This document shows positions 53,845 through 61,332 of a stretch of DNA of 64,000 nucleotides, one piece after another. The DNA is taken from assembly GCA_002280855.1 (NCBI GenBank), contig NCEU01000007.1:186001-250000 (forward strand), in the 5' to 3' direction. A program made the translations under genes and the position numbers. The notes beneath the pieces are model-generated. The model saw nothing but the letters and a program-made list of their open reading frames with translations. It was not told the DNA's origin and did no database searches. The first letter of the stretch is position 1. Every line of letters starts with the position of its first letter. Source of the DNA: Sphingomonadales bacterium 32-65-25. GTDB taxonomy: Bacteria; Pseudomonadota; Alphaproteobacteria; Sphingomonadales; Sphingomonadaceae.

Positions 53845-55896
53845 ATGGCAAGACCGACACTCACAACCATTCGCCGTGAAATCACGAACCGCAACTTGCG
53901 TTGGGAAGCGCGTGCGTTGCCAGCTGATTTCAAGCCGCGCGGGCTGGGCTATGAACCGGCCAGCCTGCAGGCCACGCAGGCCGCGCTCGCCAACGCCCAG
54001 CGGCTGATGCTCACCCGGATGCCGGCCATCTTTGCGGCCGACCGGATGCGCCAGCTGGACAATATCCCCACCGCGAGCACCACCAGGCCGCGCAGCCGCA
54101 CCCGATCTGCGGCGCTGTCATCGCCGCCATCGAACCGCCCGCGCAAATTCGATTGGCGCGATCGCGGCGTGGTAGGCCCGGTGACTGACCAGATGTTCTG
54201 CGGCAGCTGCGTGTCGTTCGCGGCCTGCGGGCTGATCGCCACCCAAGCCGCCATCGAACAGGCCATCACCGCGCCTGATCTTTCCGAAGCGGATTCGCAC
54301 TTCAACAGCAGCCATGGCGCCAATTGCGGCGGCTGGAACAACAATGATTGCCTGCAGCAGGCCAAAACGCGTGGCATCGTTGGTGAAACCGATCTGCCCT
54401 ATATGTCGGCCTTCGACAGCCCGCCCGTCGATCTGCCCGGCGATGATCTGTGGCGGGCCTATGTGCGTGCCATCGCCGATCGCAACCGCCTGATCTGGAA
54501 GATCACCGAAATCACGGCGTGGACCGGTGACGCCCGCAAGACCTATATCGCCAACGTCGGCCCGCTGATCTGCGGCTATACCGTCTATGAGGATTTCGAC
54601 AGCTACAACGGCGGCGTCTACAGCCACGCCACCGGCGATGTGCGCGGCGGCCATGCCGTGATGGTGGTTGGCTATGACGATGATGATGGCTGCTGGATCT
54701 GCCGCAACAGCTGGGGCACCGGCTTTGGCGGCGCCGCGCGCGCCGATGGTACCGGGGCCGGCTATTTCAAGATCGCCTATGGGGACAGCAACATCGACAA
54801 CGAAGCCTTTTATGGCTGCCAGGGCGCAATCCCGCCGGCCAGCAGCAAATGGCGCGGCTGGTGGACGGTGGCCAACGGCGTTGCAACCGCAGACACATCG
54901 GTGTTCGCCGCCTCGCGCAGCCGCGATCATCTCGATATCACCGTGGCTGGCACCGATCGCGGCATCTATACGGCGGCGTGGCAGCCGGCCTTTACCGATG
55001 GCTGGCGCGGCTGGTGGCGCATCCAGGGCGGCGTGGCTGCACCCGATTCCAGCATCACGCTGGTCTCGCGCAGCACCAACAAGCTGGATGCCTTCTGCGT
55101 GGGCAGCGATCGCGGCATCTACACCGCGGCCTGGGAACCGGCCTTCACCGATGGCTGGCGCGGCTGGTGGCGGGTGCAGGGCGGGGTGGCGGCACCGGGC
55201 ACCGATGTCCACGCCGTGTGCCGCAGTGCCGACAAGCTCGACATTTTCTGCGTGGGCAGTGATCGCGGCATCTACACGGCGGCATGGCAGCCCGGCGATA
55301 CCAGCTGGCGCGGCTGGTGGCGGGTGCAGGGCGGGGTTGCCGCACCCAAAACCAGCGTCACCGCCGTCAGCCGGCGCAAGGATCATCTCGATATCTTCTG
55401 CGTCGGCACCGATCAGCGCATCTATACGGCGGCTTGGAAACCCGGGGATACCAGCTGGCGCGGCTGGTGGCCGGTGGCCGGCGGCGTGGCCGCGCCCGGC
55501 ACCAGCGTGTTCGGCGTGTCGCGCGGGCTCGACAAGCTGGACATCTTCTGTATCGGCACCGACATGCAGGTCTATACGGCCGCCTGGCAGGCGGGCGACA
55601 CCAATTGGCGCGGCTGGTGGCCGGTGGGGCATTTCAAGGCCGCGCCCAATAGCAGCGTGTTTGCGGTGTCGCGTTCGGCTGATCGGCTGGATATCTTTGC
55701 CGTCGGGCAGGATGGCGGCATCTATTCTGCCGCATGGTCGCCGGGCATGCAGAAATGGCGCGGCTGGTGGCGCATCCTTGATGGCGTGGCAGCACCCGGC
55801 ACGATGGTGACGGCGGCCGTGCGGGCGCCCGATTTCCTCGATATCTTCTGCGTGGGCAGCGACCGGCGGGTGTATACTGCGGCCTGGCGACCCTGA
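53845..55896 (+). CDS. Papain-like (C1A) cysteine protease fused to a seven-repeat beta-propeller
   Basis: 683 aa in two blocks. Residues 100-330 are a papain-type protease: oxyanion Gln116, catalytic Cys122 in CGSCVSFA, CGGW-type loop, His270 in GGHAVMVVGYD, and Asn288 in CRNSWGTG. Residues 1-100 are a basic, helix-prone region that could be a propeptide. Residues 336-683 consist of seven repeats of 50-51 aa, each starting WRGWW (W336, 387, 438, 488, 538, 588, 638) and ending YTAAW-type, the layout of a seven-bladed propeller like PLL-family (DUF346) lectins. No signal peptide. The inhibitor gene follows with a one-base overlap. Confidence 0.9.
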   Translation: MARPTLTTIRREITNRNLRWEARALPADFKPRGLGYEPASLQATQAALANAQRLMLTRMPAIFAADRMRQLDNIPTASTTRPRSRTRSAALSSPPSNRPRKFDWRDRGVVGPVTDQMFCGSCVSFAACGLIATQAAIEQAITAPDLSEADSHFNSSHGANCGGWNNNDCLQQAKTRGIVGETDLPYMSAFDSPPVDLPGDDLWRAYVRAIADRNRLIWKITEITAWTGDARKTYIANVGPLICGYTVYEDFDSYNGGVYSHATGDVRGGHAVMVVGYDDDDGCWICRNSWGTGFGGAARADGTGAGYFKIAYGDSNIDNEAFYGCQGAIPPASSKWRGWWTVANGVATADTSVFAASRSRDHLDITVAGTDRGIYTAAWQPAFTDGWRGWWRIQGGVAAPDSSITLVSRSTNKLDAFCVGSDRGIYTAAWEPAFTDGWRGWWRVQGGVAAPGTDVHAVCRSADKLDIFCVGSDRGIYTAAWQPGDTSWRGWWRVQGGVAAPKTSVTAVSRRKDHLDIFCVGTDQRIYTAAWKPGDTSWRGWWPVAGGVAAPGTSVFGVSRGLDKLDIFCIGTDMQVYTAAWQAGDTNWRGWWPVGHFKAAPNSSVFAVSRSADRLDIFAVGQDGGIYSAAWSPGMQKWRGWWRILDGVAAPGTMVTAAVRAPDFLDIFCVGSDRRVYTAAWRP

Positions 55897-56180
55897 TGGT
55901 GCCGGTCGTCATCGAAGGCCAGGCCGGTGCCGCGATCGTGCTGCCGCTGCAGCGCGGGCCGGCAACCGGCCATGAATGGCGGCTCACCCTGCCGGCGGGC
56001 GTGCAGCAGATCGCCGATAGCACGCCGGCCGCCGCGCCGGGCCAGCTGGGCGATCCGGCTGGCGGCCGGGTGCAGGTGAAGGCCCCTGCCGGCCGCTATC
56101 GCATCACCGCCCGGCTGGCGCGGCCGTGGGCGCCCGATCAGCCGGTGAAGACCGTGGAGATCGATCTCGTGGTGCGCTGA
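55896..56180 (+). CDS. Chagasin-like cysteine protease inhibitor (family I42)
   Basis: 94 aa. The three inhibitory loops of chagasin are present: the NPTTGxxW equivalent reads RGPATGHEW (residues 20-28), the Gly-rich loop is GDPAGGRV (52-58), and the RPW loop is ARPWAP (75-80). Its ATG shares one base with the stop of the papain-like protease (TGATG), so the two are made together. No signal peptide, unlike many bacterial ICPs, so it should stay in the cytoplasm with the precursor protease. Likely neutralises that protease in the producing cell. Confidence 0.82.
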   Translation: MVPVVIEGQAGAAIVLPLQRGPATGHEWRLTLPAGVQQIADSTPAAAPGQLGDPAGGRVQVKAPAGRYRITARLARPWAPDQPVKTVEIDLVVR

Positions 56181-56198
56181 GCTGCTCTCTCAGCTCAG
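56177..56198. terminator. Hairpin between convergent inhibitor and fhs genes
   Basis: Perfect 8-bp stem CTGAGCTG / CAGCTCAG with loop CTCTCT; the arms overlap both stop codons. No T-tract on either strand, so termination is uncertain. Confidence 0.4.
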
Positions 56199-57881
56199 CC
56201 CTTCGATCCGGCCTTGCGCATCGAGGTGGATGCCGATGGCCGACGGCAGCTTTGGCAGGCCGGGCATGGTGGCGATCTCGCCGGCGAGCGCGACGATGAA
56301 GCCGGCGCCGGCGGCCAGCCGCAGTTCGCGGATGGGCAGATCGTGCCCGAACACCGCGCCGCGCACCTTTTCGTCCGCGGTGAAGCTGTAGGGTGTCTTG
56401 GCGAGGCACACCGGCAGATTGGCAAGGCCTTCGTGGCGCAGCGCGGCCAACTGCTTCTGCGCGGCCGGTGACAGGCTGACCTGGGCAGCACGGTGGATGC
56501 GGGTGGCCACGATGGTGAGCGCGTCATACACGTCGGTGCCGGTGGCATAGAGCGGGGTGAATCTGGCGTGCGGGTCGGCATTAGCGTCGGCCAGCGCGGC
56601 GACACTGCGGGCCAATTCCTCCGCACCGGCCGGGCCGTCGGCCCAGTGGCTGCAAAGATGGGCGGCGACGCCCAGCACATCGCGGCAGTGGGTGAGCACC
56701 TGTTGCTGTTCTTCCGCGCGATCGTTGCTGAAGGCGTTGATGGCCACGGCGACCGGCAAGCCAAGGCATTGCAGATTCTCGACATGGCGGGCCAGCACCT
56801 CCAGCCCGCGATCAAGGGCGTGGGCATCGGCGGTGCCAAGATCGGCGAGCGCCATCCCGCCGTGATATTTGAGCGCGCGAACCGTGGCGACGACCACGGC
56901 GACGGCCGGGGCGAGTCCGGCGGAGCGGCACTTGATATGGGCGAATTTCTCCGCGCCCAGATCAGCGCCGAACCCGGCTTCGGTCACAGCGAACTCGCCC
57001 AGCGCCAGCGCCGTGCGGGTGGCGATCACCGAATTGCAGCCATGGGCGATGTTGGCAAACGGCCCGCCGTGGATGAGGGCAGGGGAGCCATGGATGGACT
57101 GCACCAGATTGGGCTGCATGGCATCAAGCAGCAGCGCCGCCATGGCACCGGCCGCGCCGATGTCACCGGCCGTGACGGGATTGCCGGCGGTGTCCTTGCC
57201 TACCCGGATGCGAGCCAGCCGGGCCTGAAGATCGGTCACATCGTCGGCGAGGCACAGGATGGCCATCACTTCCGAAGCCACCGTGATATCGAACCCGGTT
57301 TCGCGCAACGGGTGGTTGCCGGTGCCCATGCCCGAAACGATCTGGCGCAGGGCTCGGTCGTTCATATCCAGCACGCGCCGCCAGGTGACCGTGCGTGGGT
57401 TGATGGTGCCGCCCGATGGCATCGGTGTCGAAAAATGCACCGCATTGTCGATCATCGCGGCGAGCAGATTGTGGGCCGAAGTGATGGCGTGGAAATCGCC
57501 GGTGAAGTGGAGGTTGATCTTCTCCATCGGCAGCACTTGCGCCTGGCCGCCGCCGGTGGCGCCGCCCTTGCGGCCGAACACGGGTCCCAGGCTGGGTTCC
57601 CGCAGCGCGATCACGGCGCGCCGTCCGATGCGGTTGAGGGCATCAGCGAGGCCCACGGTTGTCGTGGTTTTGCCTTCTCCCGCCGGCGTTGGGTTCACCG
57701 CCGTCACCAGAACCAGCTTGCCCGGCACCCGCCGGCCACATTCCGTCAGCGTTTTCGCCGCTATTTTCGCGATATGGTGCCCATAGGGTTCGATATCGGT
57801 TTCCACGAGGCCCAGCGTGCTCGCGATCTCCCGGATGGGGCGCAATGTCGCTGCCCGCGCGATTTCAATGTCCGTCGCCAT
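56190..57881 (-). CDS. fhs: Formate-tetrahydrofolate ligase
   Basis: 563 aa forming 10-formyl-THF from formate, THF and ATP in one-carbon metabolism. ATP-binding loop TPAGEGKTTTTVGL, then REPSLGPVFGRKGGATGGG and the FTGDFHAIT and NLLAAMIDN family blocks. Full length and intact. Start ATG 57881 has a GGCAGGGAA site and lies 91 bp from the divergent cydA start, so the two share a promoter region. Confidence 0.96.
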   Translation of the reverse strand: MATDIEIARAATLRPIREIASTLGLVETDIEPYGHHIAKIAAKTLTECGRRVPGKLVLVTAVNPTPAGEGKTTTTVGLADALNRIGRRAVIALREPSLGPVFGRKGGATGGGQAQVLPMEKINLHFTGDFHAITSAHNLLAAMIDNAVHFSTPMPSGGTINPRTVTWRRVLDMNDRALRQIVSGMGTGNHPLRETGFDITVASEVMAILCLADDVTDLQARLARIRVGKDTAGNPVTAGDIGAAGAMAALLLDAMQPNLVQSIHGSPALIHGGPFANIAHGCNSVIATRTALALGEFAVTEAGFGADLGAEKFAHIKCRSAGLAPAVAVVVATVRALKYHGGMALADLGTADAHALDRGLEVLARHVENLQCLGLPVAVAINAFSNDRAEEQQQVLTHCRDVLGVAAHLCSHWADGPAGAEELARSVAALADANADPHARFTPLYATGTDVYDALTIVATRIHRAAQVSLSPAAQKQLAALRHEGLANLPVCLAKTPYSFTADEKVRGAVFGHDLPIRELRLAAGAGFIVALAGEIATMPGLPKLPSAIGIHLDAQGRIEGLS

Positions 57882-57972
57882 GATTCCCTGCCATAAACCC
57901 TATATTAGACTTGCCTGATGTCTCTCGCCTGCACGCACCATAGCCGGTGCAATGCAGCAGGGAAGGAGCAAT

Positions 57973-59394
57973 ATGTTCGATCAGTTCGACGCCCTGTCGC
58001 TGGCCCGCTTCCAGTTCGCCTTCACCGTCTCGTTCCACTTCATCTTCCCGGCTTTCTCGATCGGGTTGGCCAGCTATCTAGCTGTTCTGGAAGGGCTTTG
58101 GCTGAAGACGGGCCGTGATGTCTATCTGCAGCTGTTCCATTACTGGCTGAAGATCTTCGCCATCGCCTTCGGCATGGGTGTCGTGTCGGGTATCGTCATG
58201 GCCTATCAGTTCGGTTCGAACTGGTCGGCCTTTTCCGACAAGGCCGGCCCCGTCATTGGCCCGTTGATGGCCTATGAAGTGCTGTCGGCCTTCTTCCTCG
58301 AATCGGGTTTCCTGGGCGTGATGCTGTTCGGGCTCGACCGGGTCGGCAAGAAACTCCATTTCATGGCCACCTGCCTGGTGGCCATTGGCACCACCATCTC
58401 GGCCTTCTGGATCATTGCGGTCAACAGCTGGATGCAGACGCCGCAAGGCTATGCCATTGCGCCTAATGGACAATTTTACGCAACAGACTGGTGGCTGGTG
58501 GTGTTCAACCCGTCCATGCCCTACCGCCTCGCCCACACGCTGCTGGGCGCCTATCTCACCACCGCGCTGGTGGTGGGAGCGGTCGGCGCCTGGCATCTGC
58601 TGAAGGATCGCAAGCTCGGCCGCGCCGCCCAGCCGGCGACGAAGATCATGTTTGCCATGGCGATGGGGATGGTTGCCGTCACCGCGCCGCTGCAGGTGCT
58701 GGCCGGCCACGAGCATGGCGTGAACACGCTTCAGCACCAGCCGGCCAAGATCGCGGCGATGGAAGGCCATTATGAAAGCCACGATCGCGCCGCGCCCTTG
58801 ATCCTGTTCGGTATTCCCGACGATGCCGCTCAGGTGATGCGCTACAAGCTGGAGGTGCCGGCGCTGGGCAGCCTGGTGCTGCAGCATGATATCGAAGCCG
58901 CCACGACCGGCCTCGACAAGGTGGCTCCTGAAAACCGCGCCAAGGTGGCCTTCCCCTTCTACGCCTTCCGCGTGATGGTGGGGCTCGGTGTGTTGATGCT
59001 GCTGCTCGGCGGCTGGGCGGCGTTCAATGCTGCACGTGGCCGCCTGTTCGACAATGTCTGGCAACAGCGGCTGGCGCTGGCGTTGGGCCCGGCAGGGTTT
59101 GTTGCGGTACTGGCCGGCTGGATTACCACCGAAACCGGCAGGCAGCCCTTTACGATCTTTGGGCTTCTTCGCACCGCCGAAAGCGCCTCGCCGCTGGCGG
59201 CGCCCGCCGTGGCGGCCTCGCTGATCGCCTTCATCATCGTCTATTTCTTCGTGTTCGGCGTTGGCACCTGGTTCATCATCAAGCTGATGGCCACCGAACC
59301 CACCCCCGGTGAACCTGAAGCGTCCGATGAAGAGGCCGTCGAAGTCGGCAGCCTGCCGCCCGAAGCGGCCATCGGCCTGCAACCGGCGGAGTGA
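57973..59394 (+). CDS. cydA: Cytochrome bd-type quinol oxidase subunit I (cyanide-insensitive type)
   Basis: 473 aa. Haem ligands H22 (TVSFHFIFP) and H188 (RLAHTLLGAY) and the acidic pair E102/E110 of the proton path are present, with the third ligand Met in FRVMVGLG. The Q-loop after AGHEHGVNTLQHQPAKIAAMEG is short, as in CioA of the cyanide-insensitive oxidases. Oxidises quinol and reduces oxygen to water in the inner membrane at low oxygen or in stress. Start ATG 57973 follows a textbook GGAAGGAGC site; cydB follows 3 bp later. Confidence 0.95.
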   Translation: MFDQFDALSLARFQFAFTVSFHFIFPAFSIGLASYLAVLEGLWLKTGRDVYLQLFHYWLKIFAIAFGMGVVSGIVMAYQFGSNWSAFSDKAGPVIGPLMAYEVLSAFFLESGFLGVMLFGLDRVGKKLHFMATCLVAIGTTISAFWIIAVNSWMQTPQGYAIAPNGQFYATDWWLVVFNPSMPYRLAHTLLGAYLTTALVVGAVGAWHLLKDRKLGRAAQPATKIMFAMAMGMVAVTAPLQVLAGHEHGVNTLQHQPAKIAAMEGHYESHDRAAPLILFGIPDDAAQVMRYKLEVPALGSLVLQHDIEAATTGLDKVAPENRAKVAFPFYAFRVMVGLGVLMLLLGGWAAFNAARGRLFDNVWQQRLALALGPAGFVAVLAGWITTETGRQPFTIFGLLRTAESASPLAAPAVAASLIAFIIVYFFVFGVGTWFIIKLMATEPTPGEPEASDEEAVEVGSLPPEAAIGLQPAE

Positions 59395-59397
59395 GCC

Positions 59398-60402
59398 ATG
59401 GCACCCGATCCCATACTGACGCTTGTCTGGGCCGGCATCATCGGCGTGGCGATCTTTATCTATGTGGTCACCGACGGCTTTGATCTGGGCATCGGCATAT
59501 TGTTCCCGACGATGGCGCCAGGGGCAGAGCGCGAGACGGCGATCGCCACCATCAAGCCGGTGTGGGACGCCAATCAGACTTGGCTGGTACTCGGCGGCGG
59601 TGGCGTGTTTGCGGCCTTTCCCTTGGCCTATGCGATATTGATGCCAGCGGTTTATGCGCCGCTGATCGCGATGTTGCTGGGCCTGATCTTCCGCGGCGTT
59701 GCCTTCAAATATCGGGCGCGCACCAGCAGTATGTGGCTGTGGGATTTCGCCTTTTTCGCCGGCTCCACGCTGGCGGCGTTCGCGCAGGGGGTGATTTTGG
59801 GCGCCGTGCTGCAAGGCGTGAAGGTTTCCGGGCGCAGCTATGCCGGTGGCTGGTGGGATTGGTTGTCGCCCTTCTCGTTGCTCACCGGCGCATCGGTGGT
59901 GGCGGCCTATGCATTGCTGGGCGCCTGCTGGCTGATCTGGCGCACGGAAGGCGCGGTGCAGGATCACGCCTACCGCATGGCCTGGCGTGGTGGCGGCGCC
60001 AGCATCGCGGCCATTGCCGCCGTTAGCCTGGCGACGCCTTTCCTCAGCCATGATTATTTCAGCCGCTGGTTCGAAACACCGGGCATTTATTTTTCGGCGC
60101 CGGTGCCGATCCTGCTGGCCATCACCGGCCTGCTGTTCATCCGCGCGCTCAAGCGCCGGGCCGAAGTTGCCCCCTTTCTGCTGGCCGAACTGCTGTTCCT
60201 GCTCACCTTCATCGGGCTCGGCATCTCGATCTTCCCGTGGGCTGTGCCGGGGCAGGTAACGATCTGGCAGGCGGCCACCGCGGGCAACGCGCAAAGTTTC
60301 ATGCTGGTCGGCGTTGGCCTGCTGCTGCCGGTGATCTTGGGTTACACGGCCTATGGCTATTGGCTGTTCCGCGGCAAGGTCGGGGCTGAAGGTTATGCCT
60401 GA
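59398..60402 (+). CDS. cydB: Cytochrome bd-type quinol oxidase subunit II
   Basis: 334 aa with about eight membrane helices and the family opening VTDGFDLGIGILFP followed by WDANQTWLVLGGGGVFAAFPLAYA. Partner of CydA, needed for assembly; binds no haem by itself. It begins 3 bp after the cydA stop and its end overlaps a 39-aa DUF2474-like gene by 8 bp. Confidence 0.95.
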   Translation: MAPDPILTLVWAGIIGVAIFIYVVTDGFDLGIGILFPTMAPGAERETAIATIKPVWDANQTWLVLGGGGVFAAFPLAYAILMPAVYAPLIAMLLGLIFRGVAFKYRARTSSMWLWDFAFFAGSTLAAFAQGVILGAVLQGVKVSGRSYAGGWWDWLSPFSLLTGASVVAAYALLGACWLIWRTEGAVQDHAYRMAWRGGGASIAAIAAVSLATPFLSHDYFSRWFETPGIYFSAPVPILLAITGLLFIRALKRRAEVAPFLLAELLFLLTFIGLGISIFPWAVPGQVTIWQAATAGNAQSFMLVGVGLLLPVILGYTAYGYWLFRGKVGAEGYA

Positions 60403-60514
60403 ACCTCAAGCCCCACTGCCGCGCCGTTTGGCCTGGTTCGTTGGCCTCTGGGCGGCCGGTGTTGGCGTGGTGGGCGCCGCCGGCCTGCTGCTCAGGACTT
60501 GGCTGCTTGGCTAG
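60395..60514 (+). CDS. DUF2474-like small subunit of the bd oxidase (39 aa)
   Basis: Starts at ATG 60395 inside the end of cydB, giving MPEPQAPLPRRLAWFVGLW and then a single helix ending LLLRTWLLG before a TAG at 60512-60514. A basic RR before one membrane helix, with W and L-rich sides, is the DUF2474 pattern seen after cioB genes and is analogous to CydX of E. coli. The 8-bp overlap with cydB supports a shared role in oxidase stability. Confidence 0.8.
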   Translation: MPEPQAPLPRRLAWFVGLWAAGVGVVGAAGLLLRTWLLG

Positions 60515-60551
60515 TTTAACCGCCAACCTTGAGCGCGATTGCCCCTAAACG

Positions 60552-60575
60552 GGCGGGTTTGATGACAAACCTGCC
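60552..60575 (+). terminator. Hairpin downstream of the bd oxidase operon
   Basis: Stem GGCGGGTTTG / CAAACCTGCC with one G-T pair and a 4-nt loop ATGA, 37 bp after the DUF2474-like stop. No T-tract. The rest of 60515-60748 has no evident gene. Confidence 0.4.
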
Positions 60576-60748
60576 TCTGAATGGTTGCATTTCGCCTTGC
60601 GATATCCTTAACAAAACGTAAAATCTGGCGGTATCTGCGGTGCGAGTCGCTCGTTCTGCAGACTGGCAGCCTGGTTCGGCCGTGATAACGGCAGGTCTGA
60701 AGGGAGCGACAGCTTCGGCTGCCGGAGTCGTGTATTGAGGAGAGGCGT

Positions 60749-61069
60749 ATGGTTGCAGGAACAACGGCCGTTACGGTCATCGTCGGGATCTTCATCTTCC
60801 TGTGCGTGTTCAATTTCCTGCCGGCCTGCGTGGCCTATGTGAATCGCCATCCTGATCGCCATCTGCTCGCCGCCCTCAACGTCATCTCGCTGTTTTCCTT
60901 CGCCCTGTGGATCGCGCTGATGGCCTGGGCAGTGTCCGGCACCAGCAGCCATCCGATGATCCAGCGCTTTGTCGGTTCGCCGCAGCGCCGCCGCCGCCTT
61001 GTCGCTTCGGTTTCGGCGCTGGTATTGGCCGGCTTTGCCACGACGGCGGTTTCGCTCAACCTCGCCTGA
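60749..61069 (+). CDS. Small membrane protein, superinfection-immunity-family-like
   Basis: 106 aa with membrane segments near residues 6-28 (VTVIVGIFIFLCVFNFLPACVA), 42-62 (LLAALNVISLFSFALWIALMAW) and 86-102. The arrangement NFLPACVAYVNRHPDR then ALNVISLFSF...LWIALMAWAVSG recalls the Imm_superinfect (PF14373) pattern LPTxxAxxRxH...ALNxxxGWTxxGWxxALxWA. Such proteins are common in chromosomes and mostly uncharacterised. Strong GAGGAGAGG site upstream. Family match is by eye. Confidence 0.55.
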   Translation: MVAGTTAVTVIVGIFIFLCVFNFLPACVAYVNRHPDRHLLAALNVISLFSFALWIALMAWAVSGTSSHPMIQRFVGSPQRRRRLVASVSALVLAGFATTAVSLNLA

Positions 61070-61136
61070 TCGCGCGCTGCGCCAGCCAGCCGGCCGGGCG
61101 CCGTTCCAAACGGCGTACCACTATGGCATTGCTGCC

Positions 61137-61164
61137 TTGCACTCAGGAATGTCCCTGCTATAGG
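61137..61164 (+). promoter_or_regulatory. Sigma-70-type promoter of the tRNA-Leu gene
   Basis: TTGCAC (61137-61142) and TATAGG (61159-61164) separated by 16 bp, about 20 bp before the tRNA. Reasonable match to -35/-10 elements. Confidence 0.45.
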
Positions 61165-61184
61165 CGGGCGCTCGCGTCCCGGGT

Positions 61185-61269
61185 GCGGGCGTGGCGGAAC
61201 TGGTAGACGCGCTGGATTTAGGTTCCAGTGTCGAAAGACGTGGGGGTTCGAGTCCCTTCGCCCGCACCA
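61185..61269 (+). tRNA. tRNA-Leu (anticodon TAG)
   Basis: 85 nt with encoded CCA. Acceptor stem GCGGGCG pairs with CGCCCGC; the anticodon stem CTGGA/TCCAG closes the loop TTTAGGT with anticodon TAG (reads CUN codons); a long variable arm (GTGTCGAAAGACG region) marks a class II tRNA; T-loop GGTTCGAGTCC is standard. The only RNA gene I can support in the window. Confidence 0.96.
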
Positions 61270-61332
61270 GCCTGCCGCTGCTCGTCCGGGTGACTTCACA
61301 CGATTTTCAAATTCAACTTGATGGGTTCTTCG

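Noticed and set aside
54850..55893. Regularly spaced DNA repeats of about 150 bp, considered as CRISPR or tandem satellite
   Set aside because: The spacing equals 50-51 codons and the repeats are in frame inside a gene, encoding propeller blades.
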